Origin: Chryseotalea sanaruensis | GTDB lineage: Bacteria > Bacteroidota > Bacteroidia > Cytophagales > Cyclobacteriaceae | DNA: 64,000 nt | Assembly: GCF_003990915.1 (NCBI RefSeq) | Contig: NZ_BHXQ01000002.1 | Coordinates: 715,688-779,687 of the forward strand | Direction: 5' to 3' | The notes under the pieces: generated by a model | The model's database searches: none | Told to the model about the DNA's origin: nothing | What the model saw: only the letters and a program-made list of their open reading frames with translations | In this document: one piece after another, positions 36,237-43,578 of the stretch | Layout of the letters: every line of letters begins with the position of its first letter | Numbering within the stretch: the first letter of the stretch is position 1 | Program-made: the position numbers and the translations under genes

Positions 36237-36836
36237 TTATTCAGCCAGATTATTGATTACAGCTAAAAGCAGTGAAGCGCTAAGTCTTTTTTTATAATCA
36301 GGACTAATGTATTCGAAAAGAATTTCGCCTTGTTTATTTAAAACAAAAACAGCGGGAACAGGTAGTACGCCAGTATTATTCTTATCCGAATAGTTGCCAA
36401 GCATTTCTTTATATTTTTCAGGAGCTTGAAAAGCCAAACCAAATTGTTGTGCCCCATTTGTATCTGCATCGCTTAATAACTTATAATTAAGTTTATGCTT
36501 ATCTGCTGAAGCGCTTAATTTTTGAGGAGCATCCGGACTGATGGCAATGATTTGGTACCCTGCTTTTAAAACATCAGTTTCGATAGTTTGCAGCTCGCCT
36601 AAATGTATGTTGCAATACGGACACCAGCCACCGCGGTAAAAAATGAGAACAGTTTGTTTTTGAGCCACAAGTTCAGTCAGTGAAACGGACTTACCATCAG
36701 TATCTTTCAGCATGATATTGGGCATTTGTTCACCAATAAGCAAGGGTGAAATATCAGTTGCTTCTTTAGGAATATCCTGAGCAATTATTAATGTCATGAA
36801 TAAAGAAAACACCACTGTTGAAATACTGAATTTCAT
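36237..36836 (-). CDS. Exported peroxiredoxin-like protein (AhpC/TSA family)
   Basis: This 199-residue thioredoxin-fold protein has a signal peptide (about 1-19, FSLFMTLIIAQ) and so is probably periplasmic. The core has LIFYRGGWCPYCNIHLGELQ with Cys72 and Cys75, IIAISPDAPQKL, DANGAQQFGLAFQ-like and VPAVFVLNKQGEILFEY segments. It resembles the peroxiredoxin/bacterioferritin-comigratory group with a CPYC motif. The role is likely thiol-dependent peroxide reduction or disulfide reduction outside the cytoplasm. It is monocistronic as far as can be seen; it and the protein at 34872 are related but not adjacent. Confidence 0.85.
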   Translation of the reverse strand: MKFSISTVVFSLFMTLIIAQDIPKEATDISPLLIGEQMPNIMLKDTDGKSVSLTELVAQKQTVLIFYRGGWCPYCNIHLGELQTIETDVLKAGYQIIAISPDAPQKLSASADKHKLNYKLLSDADTNGAQQFGLAFQAPEKYKEMLGNYSDKNNTGVLPVPAVFVLNKQGEILFEYISPDYKKRLSASLLLAVINNLAE

Positions 36837-36972
36837 AATTTATAGTTTAAGTCAGAATAACTGCCTAGCTACAGAAATCATTCATCCTTAAGTGTCGTGA
36901 AACCGACATCCGTTTAAGTCTTTGCAAGGCTTGGTATTTGCTTTCTTGAATTCAATACATGACGATTAGCAC

Positions 36973-37329
36973 CTAAGCCTTTCTCACATAAATAGACTTG
37001 AGCGCCATTGCACCAAAGCCATCTATCTTACAATCAATGTTGTGGTCTCCGCTGGTGAGCTTTATGTTTTTTACTTTGGTGCCCGCCTTAATGGGTTTAG
37101 GCGCGCCCTTCACTGGCAAGTCTTTGATCAGCACAACCGTGTCGCCATCTTGTAACACATTGCCATTGGCATCTTTTACTATTGTTGAATCAACCTCTTC
37201 AGCCGCTACAACTGTTTCACTTTCTTCTTCGGGCGTCCATTCGTGGCCACACTCGGGGCACATCATAGACGTTCCGGTGGGGTAACCATAGGGTGACTGG
37301 CACTTTGGGCATTGTGTTGATTCAGGCAT
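36973..37329 (-). CDS. Zinc ribbon protein, PhnA/YjdM family
   Basis: This 118-residue protein of the YjdM (PhnA-like) family has an N-terminal zinc ribbon with Cys7, Cys10 and Cys24, Cys27 (CPKC and CPEC), then a PhnA-like SH3-type domain with [25 protein letters not shown] and a final [18 protein letters not shown]. Family members were named after the phosphonate operon but are not needed for phosphonate use; the molecular role remains unknown. It is transcribed towards the 36.2 kb gene, with its start facing the accessory region. It is the last clearly core gene before the island. Confidence 0.93.
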   Translation of the reverse strand: MPESTQCPKCQSPYGYPTGTSMMCPECGHEWTPEEESETVVAAEEVDSTIVKDANGNVLQDGDTVVLIKDLPVKGAPKPIKAGTKVKNIKLTSGDHNIDCKIDGFGAMALKSIYVRKA

Positions 37330-37528
37330 ACATAAATTTTGGGCGAATATACTAAAGTACTTTTCGAAAAAAACTGATTATTGTTAGTCTGCTCGCTGGC
37401 AGATGCCTTCATAAAGGAAATGATCAATTTGGAGATAAGGGATTCTTTATTGCACAAGCTTACCCACAGGCATCTTATTTTTTCTATTAAATATTTCTAA
37501 ATGCCTTAGCCATTCGATCTCCCCCACT

Positions 37529-37813
37529 CGTCCTCGTTACAAACGAGGACGTCTGAGGTTGGCGCTTGCAGTGCCATACGAGTCCTCAATCTTTTTATAA
37601 ACGAAAAATAGGAAAATATCACGAGTACTGATCGTTCATAAAATATCTATCACCTGGCATCCCTAAATCTAATTTCCGTATTTAAGCGCGCGAGATATAC
37701 ATAAAGCCAGCAATACGCTGCCTCCGATTAACGCTAATACAAATGCTCCATTTAAGATAGTGCGATACAATCGCTAAACTCGCTCACCCTCGTTACAAAC
37801 GAGGGCGAGTGAG
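37529..37813. repeat. Long palindromic repeat element, copy A (full length)
   Basis: The element begins with the hairpin CGTCCTCGTT-ACA-AACGAGGACG (37529-37551). It goes on with GCGCTTGCAGTGCCATACGAG, an AT-rich middle and GCGATACAATCGC (itself a small palindrome), and ends with CACCCTCGTTACAAACGAGG (from 37785). Copy B at 42592 matches over its whole length with local divergence; copies C (38790) and D (40280) hold only the right-hand third. From 37814 to 38135 I see no gene, only a small inverted repeat GGCAATACC...GGTATGCC near 37925-37953. Confidence 0.8.
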
Positions 37814-38135
37814 GGCAGAGTCTGAGTACAACGCCAACGCGGGCAAGAGATAATTTCGAGCCCATCGTCATGTATCAACACGTGAGATCACAACAAGATT
37901 TCAAAGAACGATTTTTTTGATAACCAGGCAATACCGTTTCATTTTTTGGTATGCCACAGTCAATCCACCTAATATAAATTCCAGTTCCATTTTGTAATCC
38001 AGTGGTTTGGTGACTAAAATCATTTTTCGCTACAGATAATTTGACCATCTTTTAACTAAATGTCGTCTGAACATAAAAATCTGGAATCAATAGTACTACT
38101 GGTGGCTGGCCATATTCACTATAACCCCTTGAATC

Positions 38136-38339
38136 ATGAGTAAGTATAATGCCTTGTGGAAGTATATTAAGGAAAATGGCAGGCAATCAGTTAAATTATC
38201 CTTCGATGATATTAAGAGTATTGCAGGTATTGCAATAGATCACTCCTTTTTGAATTATAAAAAGGAATTGCTTCAATATGGTTACAAGGTGGAAAAAATT
38301 TCCTTAAAAGATAAAACAGTCTTTTTTTTAAAAAACTAA
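38136..38339 (+). CDS. Small protein with wing-like fold, unknown
   Basis: This 67-residue protein begins MSKYNALWKYIKENGRQSV and contains KLSFDDIKSIAGIAIDHSFLNYKKELLQYGYKV. The pattern (KYxxLWKYI, FDDI, DHSFLNxKKEL) is that of a small protein family seen in many Firmicutes and some Bacteroidota, with the look of a single winged-helix-like domain; no function is known to me. It is followed 15 bases later by a zinc-ribbon gene on the same strand and both stand isolated within the repeat-rich part of the island. Confidence 0.6.
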   Translation: MSKYNALWKYIKENGRQSVKLSFDDIKSIAGIAIDHSFLNYKKELLQYGYKVEKISLKDKTVFFLKN

Positions 38340-38354
38340 CTGACAAATCAAACA

Positions 38355-38621
38355 ATGAAAGCGTACAAATTTTGCCAAAGTTGTGGTTTCCCATTATTGA
38401 AAGACAAGAAGGGTGGAGGAACCGAAAAAGATGGAACGATTAGTAAGAAGTACTGTTCCATGTGCTATGAAAATGGTTCATTTTTAACTCCTCCGGAGAT
38501 TGACACAGCAGAAAAGATGCAAAAATTCTGTATCCAGGAAATGAAGAAAGATGGAATGAACAGGTTCTTTGCATGGTTGGCAACGAGATCCATTTCTAAG
38601 TTAGAAAGATGGAAAAAGTAA
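38355..38621 (+). CDS. Putative zinc ribbon protein
   Basis: This 88-residue protein has a zinc ribbon of the Zn_ribbon_2 type: Cys7 and Cys10 in CQSCGFPLL, a glycine-rich GTEKDGTISKKYC turn, and Cys34 and Cys37 in YCSMCYENG. FLTPPEIDTAEKMQ and a basic helical C-terminus follow. Its partner or ligand is unknown; similar proteins are often annotated as zinc ribbon domain-containing. The gene lies 15 bases after the 67-residue protein gene in the same direction and probably shares a transcript. Confidence 0.72.
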   Translation: MKAYKFCQSCGFPLLKDKKGGGTEKDGTISKKYCSMCYENGSFLTPPEIDTAEKMQKFCIQEMKKDGMNRFFAWLATRSISKLERWKK

Positions 38622-38676
38622 AGCTGACTGGATAATCGATTGGAGGAAAATATATACATAAGGGGCCGAATAATTA

Positions 38677-38727
38677 ATGAACAAACAACAAATTATAGAA
38701 TGGTTATTGGAAGGAGATGCGTCCTAA
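38677..38727 (+). pseudogene. Remnant: N-terminal 16 codons of a lost gene
   Basis: ATG-initiated reading MNKQQIIEWLLEGDAS then TAA. The sequence matches the usual N-terminus (QQIIEWLLEGDxSIQYQ...) of squalene cyclase/prenyltransferase-like proteins of Bacteroidota that run to several hundred residues. Homology stops exactly where the sequence changes to GCCGTTGTTAGTG, so it looks like a gene cut off by an insertion or deletion. Family recognition is from memory of the motif and short, so confidence is moderate. Confidence 0.45.
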
Positions 38728-38789
38728 GCCGTTGTTAGTGTTGCGCGTGGTGCTTGTGTTAGACCACCAACAACGATGTACTATACATT

Positions 38790-39095
38790 GAAGCTTACCC
38801 ACAATGCAGCCTACAATTAATACCAATAATAATTCTGTATGCGATACAATCGCTAAGCTCGATCACCCTCATGGCAAACCATAGCCGTCAGGTTAAACGT
38901 GTAAACCCTGTCCGCTCCTTGTCTCCCGAAGGGGACGAGGAGCTTAACACATTGACCTGTGCTTACTCCGTAATCTGTATCCTTTAAGAATAGAATCTAG
39001 TAAAATCAGCATCCCCTCGGAGACGCTGATTAGATAGGCGTTAATTAAACATAGTTTCTTAACCGGACGGCTATGGTTACAAACAAGGGCGAGTA
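38790..39095. repeat. Palindromic repeat element, copy C (right part, interrupted)
   Basis: The left piece (38790-38870) is nearly identical to copy D at 40280, up to GATCACCCTC. The right piece resumes at about 39078 with TACAAACAAGGGCGAG. The two would together make the terminal hairpin CACCCTCGTTACAAACGAGGGCGAG, so a foreign segment of about 200 bases has inserted into the hairpin. Confidence 0.7.
38877..39078. mobile_element. MITE-like 202-bp element with 20-bp terminal inverted repeats
   Basis: The left end AACCATAGCCGTCAGGTTAA (38877-38896) and right end TTAACCGGACGGCTATGGTT (39059-39078) are inverted repeats with one mismatch in 20. Inside are two further hairpins: GCTCCTTGTCTCCC...GGGGACGAGGAGC (38914-38943) and AATCAGC...GCTGATT (39004-39031). 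It holds no coding frame. It sits within copy C of the larger repeat, which it splits. A non-autonomous mobile element is the simplest reading; no transposase is present in the window. Confidence 0.65.
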
Positions 39096-39104
39096 TGTGG
39101 GTTT

Positions 39105-39221
39105 ATCAGGCTATGGCCCGATTTTTTGATACTATTTATCAGGTTATAGCCTGATATTTAATTTGCTTTTATCAGGTTATAGCCTGATATTTGATAAGCA
39201 TTTATCAGGCTATAGCCTTAT
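39105..39221 (+). promoter_or_regulatory. Four phased operator palindromes upstream of the HTH-Fic module
   Basis: Four copies of the 18-bp palindrome ATCAGGCTATAGCCTGAT lie at 39105-39122, 39138-39155, 39171-39188 and 39204-39221, with starts exactly 33 bases apart and 15-base AT-rich spacers. Copies 2 and 3 read ATCAGGTTATAGCCTGAT; the outer two have one or more changes. The last copy overlaps the ATG of the HTH gene. A -7-like TTAATTTG at 39158-39165 lies between copies 2 and 3. This fits autorepression by the HTH protein. Confidence 0.85.
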
Positions 39222-39675
39222 GAAAAACTTAAAGAAGCTTCAAATTGAGCAATTAGACAGGAAATTGGCTGGTTTGGCTAGTTTTCCGGAGCCCCCGGTC
39301 AAAGGCTGGATTCATGGCATACGTACGGCATTGAAAATGTCGTTCCGGCAATTTGGTAATCGTTTGGGTATAACTGCTCAAAGTGCCCAGGAAATTGAGG
39401 AGCGCGAAAAGAATGGAAATATCACTTTGAAAAATTTACGTGAGGTAGCTCATGCCATGGACATGAAATTGGTTTATGGTTTTGTTCCTAAGGAGAGTTC
39501 TTTTGAGAACATGTTGGATAAGCAAGCTATGGCCGTGGCCAGAAAAATTGTGATGCGCACTGATAACACAATGAAGCTTGAAGACCAACAAGTGAGCAAA
39601 GAGCGTTTTGAAAAAGCTGTGCGTGAATTAGCCGATGACATTAAACGAGAAATGCCCCGATACTTATGGGATTAG
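39220..39675 (+). CDS. Mobile mystery protein A (HTH antitoxin-like regulator)
   Basis: This 151-residue DNA-binding protein has an XRE-type helix-turn-helix at about 35-80 (MSFRQFGNRLGITAQSAQEIEEREKNG). The start KKLQIEQLDRKL and the VPKESSFENMLDKQA middle match the family known as mobile mystery protein A, which always precedes a Fic-domain protein B. It is likely the antitoxin or repressor of this module. The ATG at 39220 is chosen because a longer reading from 39163 would consist only of the translated operator repeats. It overlaps the Fic gene by 10 bases and lies directly on the last of four operator palindromes, arguing for autoregulation. Confidence 0.88.
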   Translation: MKNLKKLQIEQLDRKLAGLASFPEPPVKGWIHGIRTALKMSFRQFGNRLGITAQSAQEIEEREKNGNITLKNLREVAHAMDMKLVYGFVPKESSFENMLDKQAMAVARKIVMRTDNTMKLEDQQVSKERFEKAVRELADDIKREMPRYLWD

Positions 39676-40265
39676 ATTTTGAATTAGTTGACGGGCAAAC
39701 ACCTCTTGACGAAGAAGAGAAAGAAGGCTTGTTGATTCCTACTATTACAACACGCGGAGAGTTGGATGAGTTTGAGCAACTAAATATTGAAAAGGCTATT
39801 CAATGGACGTTGACTCGAAAATTTAAGAAAGAAGATATCCTTACAGAGGATTTTATAAAGCTGGTTCACAAGAGAATGTATAGTAAGGTGTGGGCATGGG
39901 CTGGTGAATTTAGAAAGACAAATAAAAATATTGGTGTGGACAGGTACCAAGTGGCCATTGAATTACGAAAGCTACTTGGTGATTGTAACTATTGGATTGA
40001 CCATGGTATTTATCCTCCCGATGAAATTGCGGTTCGCTTTAAGCACCGCATTGTATCAATTCATTGCTTCTCTAATGGCAATGGCCGACACTCGCGCATG
40101 ATGGGAGATTTAATAATTGAAAAGATTTTTGGAAAACCTGTTTTCACCTGGGGAGCTATTGCTGATTTAACGAAAACCAGTGATACAAGAAAAGAATATC
40201 TGACTGCTGTTAAAACAGCGGATAAAAATGATATTGGTCCGCTACTAGAATTTGCAAGGAAGTAG
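39666..40265 (+). CDS. Mobile mystery protein B (Fic domain toxin-like AMP transferase)
   Basis: This 199-residue protein has a Fic domain, which usually transfers AMP from ATP onto target proteins. The active-site motif is intact: HCFSNGNGR (His133 to Arg141), followed by HSRMMGDL. The flap-like KTNKNIGVDRYQV segment and the N-terminal DGQTPLDEEEKEGLLIPTI of the mobile mystery protein B group are present. No inhibitory helix motif is evident to me within the protein, so inhibition would come from the partner encoded upstream. It overlaps that gene by 10 bases. The pair is widely distributed by horizontal transfer, in line with its setting between repeats. Confidence 0.9.
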   Translation: MGLDFELVDGQTPLDEEEKEGLLIPTITTRGELDEFEQLNIEKAIQWTLTRKFKKEDILTEDFIKLVHKRMYSKVWAWAGEFRKTNKNIGVDRYQVAIELRKLLGDCNYWIDHGIYPPDEIAVRFKHRIVSIHCFSNGNGRHSRMMGDLIIEKIFGKPVFTWGAIADLTKTSDTRKEYLTAVKTADKNDIGPLLEFARK

Positions 40266-40279
40266 GATGAACTATAAAT

Positions 40280-40384
40280 TGAACCTTACCCACAACACAG
40301 CCTACAATTAATACCAATACTAATGCTGTACGCGATACAATCGCTAACCTCGATCACCCTCGTTACAAACGAGGGCGAGTGGGT
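40280..40384. repeat. Palindromic repeat element, copy D (right part)
   Basis: ACCTTACCCACAACACAGCC and CTACAATTAATACCAATACT introduce the small palindrome GCGATACAATCGC and the terminal hairpin CACCCTCGTTACAAACGAGGGCGAGTGGG. It is nearly identical to copy C's left part at 38790 but with an uninterrupted end. It lies 14 bases after the Fic gene. Confidence 0.75.
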
Positions 40385-40495
40385 AAATTACAATGCATTA
40401 AGATGATTAAAGGAATCCCTGATTTATTCAGTTATGACGCTGCACCGAAACGGATAAATCCACAATACCCGAAAAAAGAAGATTGAGATAAATCT

Positions 40496-41419
40496 TTAAC
40501 CTTTCTTTTTCTCGAAAAACTTGATCAAGGATTCCCGGCTTTCAACCTTATCATACCACTCTTTTCTAATTTCTCTTGATTCAACATCTTTTTTAACTCT
40601 GACCAGAAAGTCTTTAAAATCAGGATTGATGGCAAGTTTGTTTATAGTCTCCCAGTCAAGTTCATCCCTTTGTTCTGCGTCAATGAAAATCTCACTATCA
40701 TTTGGATCATCTATGTCTAATAAGATTACCCCAATTCCAAATGAGTTACAAAGCCTGTTTAGCTCTCGTAAAAATTCCGTTTCAGTTGATATTTCTGATG
40801 TGACCAAATAACTCTCGTGTGCCCAAGAAGAGTTTGATACTGCTTGAAAAAAAGACTCACGAAGATTACCGAAACTCAGTTTCTTTTTAATTTCAAAAGA
40901 AATAAAACCTATAGGAGATTCATTTATTGCCATGCTTAGATCATACACTTCTGGCTTAATATCGTCTATTGGAAAGTGACAGGCTACCATGTCGGGATGA
41001 ATCCACTCCCCGTAGTGCTTTTTAGAAGTCTTTGTATGATCAAGTGTTTTGGAATAAGATTCCATAGTATAAAAGATGAAGTGCGCTAAAAGAGCATGTA
41101 AATCTCTTTCAGAATATCTCATAGTGTCTTCAACCTCACCGCTGACTTCTAGATCTTCTTCAACTAGTAGGTCTTTATCATACTTCAATTTCTTTAAGTA
41201 GAATTTTTTAGGGCGGCTGCCAATTGTAGCGAATGGTGATTTTTCATTGTCGCGAGCACTAACATGGAGCTGCGCACCGAGGGTAGCCCATGGTGTTTTG
41301 CCTTGGCTACCAAGTTCACCAGTATAAAGTTTTTCTTCAGCGTATCGCCAAATTTCTGATGAGGAAAGGGGTCTCTTAACCTCTAACAGAACTTTCTCAG
41401 CTAATTCTAGAAATGTCAT
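40496..41419 (-). CDS. HARE-HTH plus PD-(D/E)xK nuclease-like protein (COG2958-like)
   Basis: This 307-residue protein begins with a HARE-HTH winged helix (about 1-75: MTFLELAEKVLLEVKRPLSS, TPWATLGAQLHVSARD, FATIGSRPKKFYL), a domain fused to many restriction enzymes. The C-terminal part resembles COG2958: HPDMVACHFP (Asp143), SFEIKKKLSFGNLRESFF (Glu176, Lys178) and QAVSNSSWAHESYLV, consistent with a D...ExK nuclease core. A DNA-cleaving role is therefore likely, but no activity is shown for this family that I know of. It lies 21 bases after the QxK-type gene on the same strand and probably forms a two-gene operon with it. No methylase or ATPase accompanies the pair. Confidence 0.7.
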   Translation of the reverse strand: MTFLELAEKVLLEVKRPLSSSEIWRYAEEKLYTGELGSQGKTPWATLGAQLHVSARDNEKSPFATIGSRPKKFYLKKLKYDKDLLVEEDLEVSGEVEDTMRYSERDLHALLAHFIFYTMESYSKTLDHTKTSKKHYGEWIHPDMVACHFPIDDIKPEVYDLSMAINESPIGFISFEIKKKLSFGNLRESFFQAVSNSSWAHESYLVTSEISTETEFLRELNRLCNSFGIGVILLDIDDPNDSEIFIDAEQRDELDWETINKLAINPDFKDFLVRVKKDVESREIRKEWYDKVESRESLIKFFEKKKG

Positions 41420-41440
41420 AACTATTCAAGATTAAAGTTT

Positions 41441-42541
41441 CTATTCCATTGATTTAGTCCCTTGCGCATAAACTATTATTCGTTCTGAAGGATCAAGAAC
41501 TTTATTTTTTCTATAGAATTTCTCTAGCTCTGATTTTTTAAGCCACCTAGAACCTAACATTTCAGAATCGAATAATTCCTCGAATGTTGACGCTTTAATC
41601 GATTGCTTTTTAATTCCAGTTACAGTCAGTTTATAATCTTTGTTAACTGGCTCTTTAAGTGTATCAATCTTACATATCGGTAAATGGTATCCTGAAGTGA
41701 TTGGCTTTTGGGGATCTTGAAGTTTATCCGTTGGTTTCAGAAACGCCATACAGTATGACAGTCGATATTTTCTTGGGTCCATCTTATTTCCATTATGATC
41801 AACACAATATTTTTTCGAGCAAAAACATCTTTTCATGTTGTTTATTTGTTGTCCGATATTACCAGACTGACTAAAATAAAGGGTTTGATGTTCCCATATT
41901 TTATATTGAATAGCGACTATTCGTACCATTTTTCTTTTTTCATCATATTGCTCATAGATCAGATCTGCCCCGATAACTCCTTCAGATGGGTTTGGGTGAA
42001 GGCAAGTGATTCGAAATATCGACCCATCCTTAACGTTCTCAAATAAGCTATATTTACCAAGTGGTTGCTCTATAAACACTTTCTCAAGCCTATCTCTAGT
42101 TAAATCATTATTAATTGCTTGGTTCTCTGTTAATCTCAATAGATTCAGACTTTGGAAGTGGTTCTTTTGCTCTATCAAAGTCTTTAGCACATCTGATTCT
42201 TTCTTTAAGAGATTATATTTCTTTTTGTCCTTACCAGCTTTACCAAGTAATCGATCAATATCTCTAAATCGTTTCTTGATTAGTTTTTCAGCTGAAATAT
42301 CCTTTCCAAGTCCTGTCTTTTTTATATCTGCTTCCTGTACGTATTTTTTATATAACTTATCGAAATAGTCATCCTTAGATAAACCTGTCTTTGACCCCTT
42401 AAATAATTCCTTGTCTATTTCTTTAGCAAAGGAAATAGCCTTCGCATATCTGACTCCGGGAAGGCCAGTAATAATTGAGATTAACTCCCTTGTTGCGTTA
42501 ACAACTAACCACTCTTTCTGAAGTTGATCTAATGATGCCAT
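41441..42541 (-). CDS. QxK nuclease-like protein, unknown family
   Basis: I do not recognise the family of this 366-residue protein. Residues 1-175 are helical and highly charged, with a lysine-rich region at 85-120. The part from 180 shows PNPSEGVIGADLIYEQYD (Asp193) followed by RIVAIQYKIWE (Gln212, Lys214). This GAD...QxK spacing is the hallmark of a PD-(D/E)xK-like core with glutamine in place of glutamate, common in defence nucleases. A CFCSKKYC cluster (Cys239, Cys241, Cys246) follows and could bind zinc. It is the upstream member of a pair with the HARE-HTH protein, 21 bases apart. Base composition is more AT-rich than neighbouring core genes, as expected for acquired DNA. Confidence 0.6.
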   Translation of the reverse strand: MASLDQLQKEWLVVNATRELISIITGLPGVRYAKAISFAKEIDKELFKGSKTGLSKDDYFDKLYKKYVQEADIKKTGLGKDISAEKLIKKRFRDIDRLLGKAGKDKKKYNLLKKESDVLKTLIEQKNHFQSLNLLRLTENQAINNDLTRDRLEKVFIEQPLGKYSLFENVKDGSIFRITCLHPNPSEGVIGADLIYEQYDEKRKMVRIVAIQYKIWEHQTLYFSQSGNIGQQINNMKRCFCSKKYCVDHNGNKMDPRKYRLSYCMAFLKPTDKLQDPQKPITSGYHLPICKIDTLKEPVNKDYKLTVTGIKKQSIKASTFEELFDSEMLGSRWLKKSELEKFYRKNKVLDPSERIIVYAQGTKSME

Positions 42542-42591
42542 TGATTAACGATTTTCAAAATTTTTTAAGTATTCCGACTTTAAACCCCACT

Positions 42592-42851
42592 CGTCCTCGT
42601 TTGCAACGAGGACGCATGAGCGTGGCACTTGCTGTGCCATGTGAACCCTCGATATTTTTTTAGAAACGAGCAATAAGAAAATACTTCGAGTACTGGCCAT
42701 TAATAAAATATCGATCATCAGATATGTTAAATCTAATATAAGTGTTTATCGCATAAAGCCAGCGAATATACAGCCTACAATTAATGCCAATACTAATGCT
42801 GTATGCGATACAATCGCTAACCTCGATCACCCTCGTAACAAACGAGGGCGA
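42592..42851. repeat. Palindromic repeat element, copy B (full length)
   Basis: It starts with hairpin CGTCCTCGTT-TGC-AACGAGGACG (42592-42614), then GGCACTTGCTGTGCC, the shared GAGTACTGGCCATTAATAAA block, GCGATACAATCGC and the end hairpin CACCCTCGTAACAAACGAGG. It is the counterpart of copy A at 37529 and occupies nearly the whole 324-base gap between the nuclease-like and HEPN genes, which holds no gene. Confidence 0.8.
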
Positions 42852-42865
42852 TTGGGGGACTCTCC

Positions 42866-43537
42866 TTACATTTTTTTTACATCTATTGTAAAAACTCTAT
42901 CAGTAATCATAGTTAAAAGTCTTGCGTTTTCAAGATAATTTAACATCTGTTCTTTTGCTACAGAAACATTTGAAGCAGGATACTCGTGAATTAATGAATG
43001 TCTTAAAATGAAGGCTTGACCAACTGAACTAAAGATTTTTTCAATATTCTTTTGAGCGTTTTCACCTTCTTTTATATCAGCTCCATTAAGTAGACTGACA
43101 TCAAAATTTTTGATTTGATTTATGTAGTCACAGTCGCAAATTAGTTCATAATTTTTCCGTATCTCACTTAGCGAATTATATTTAAGCGAATGTGCGTATA
43201 GCTCACCAATAGTAAATTGCTTTTGATTTAAACCAAAGAGTAAATCGAATTTCAGTTCAGGCTTATACACGTTATGTAATTTCTCAGCTCTAGATAAGTA
43301 GGTAGCATTGGTGTCGAGGTATTTTGCAAAAAGTACTTTATAGAATGATTCAAGTATAGCAACCAGCGGGGGCAAGTACCATCTTACTGCCTCGGCAGTA
43401 CAATTTTGTCTATTTTCTAATTCTGAGTAAAAGTGAAGTAGGTCACCAGAAATAAAAGAAGAGTGATTACCTAGAATTTTTTTGTTCTCGTTGGCTGCCT
43501 CTAATCCTTTTTTAATCAATTCGTTTGATTTCGTCAT
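42866..43537 (-). CDS. HEPN-like protein downstream of hsdR
   Basis: This 223-residue, mostly helical protein of no family I can name has near its end FILRHSLIHEYPASN, giving an R-x4-H motif (Arg179, His184), the catalytic signature of HEPN RNases. The helix that precedes it, with conserved-looking polar residues, and the helix after it, fit that fold. HEPN proteins in defence loci often degrade RNA to stop phage growth. It begins 41 bases after the hsdR stop on the same strand, so it may be the last gene of the restriction operon. The assignment rests on the short motif and helical character; a structural search would settle it. Confidence 0.55.
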   Translation of the reverse strand: MTKSNELIKKGLEAANENKKILGNHSSFISGDLLHFYSELENRQNCTAEAVRWYLPPLVAILESFYKVLFAKYLDTNATYLSRAEKLHNVYKPELKFDLLFGLNQKQFTIGELYAHSLKYNSLSEIRKNYELICDCDYINQIKNFDVSLLNGADIKEGENAQKNIEKIFSSVGQAFILRHSLIHEYPASNVSVAKEQMLNYLENARLLTMITDRVFTIDVKKM

Positions 43538-43578
43538 GAATCTATCGTCTATTGAATATACCTAAAAAAATGCTGAGG

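Noticed and set aside
39163..39219. Longer start for the HTH protein of the Fic module.
   Set aside because: The added residues (LLSGYSL twice) are only the translated operator repeats.
39105..39221. Regular repeats with 15-base spacers looked like a mini CRISPR array.
   Set aside because: The repeats are 18-bp perfect palindromes with similar AT-rich spacers, abut the start of an HTH gene and have no cas genes nearby; operators explain them better.
40496..42541. Match of the nuclease pair to known systems such as Gabija, Druantia or Zorya.
   Set aside because: There is no ATPase, helicase or membrane motor in the pair and the domain order does not fit any of these.
37660..42820. Minus-strand reading LAIVSHTALVLALIVG in the right part of the palindromic elements, like the membrane tail of a gene.
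   Set aside because: It has no start, the hairpin before it carries stops in frame, and copy A has a frameshift; probably chance in a conserved palindrome.
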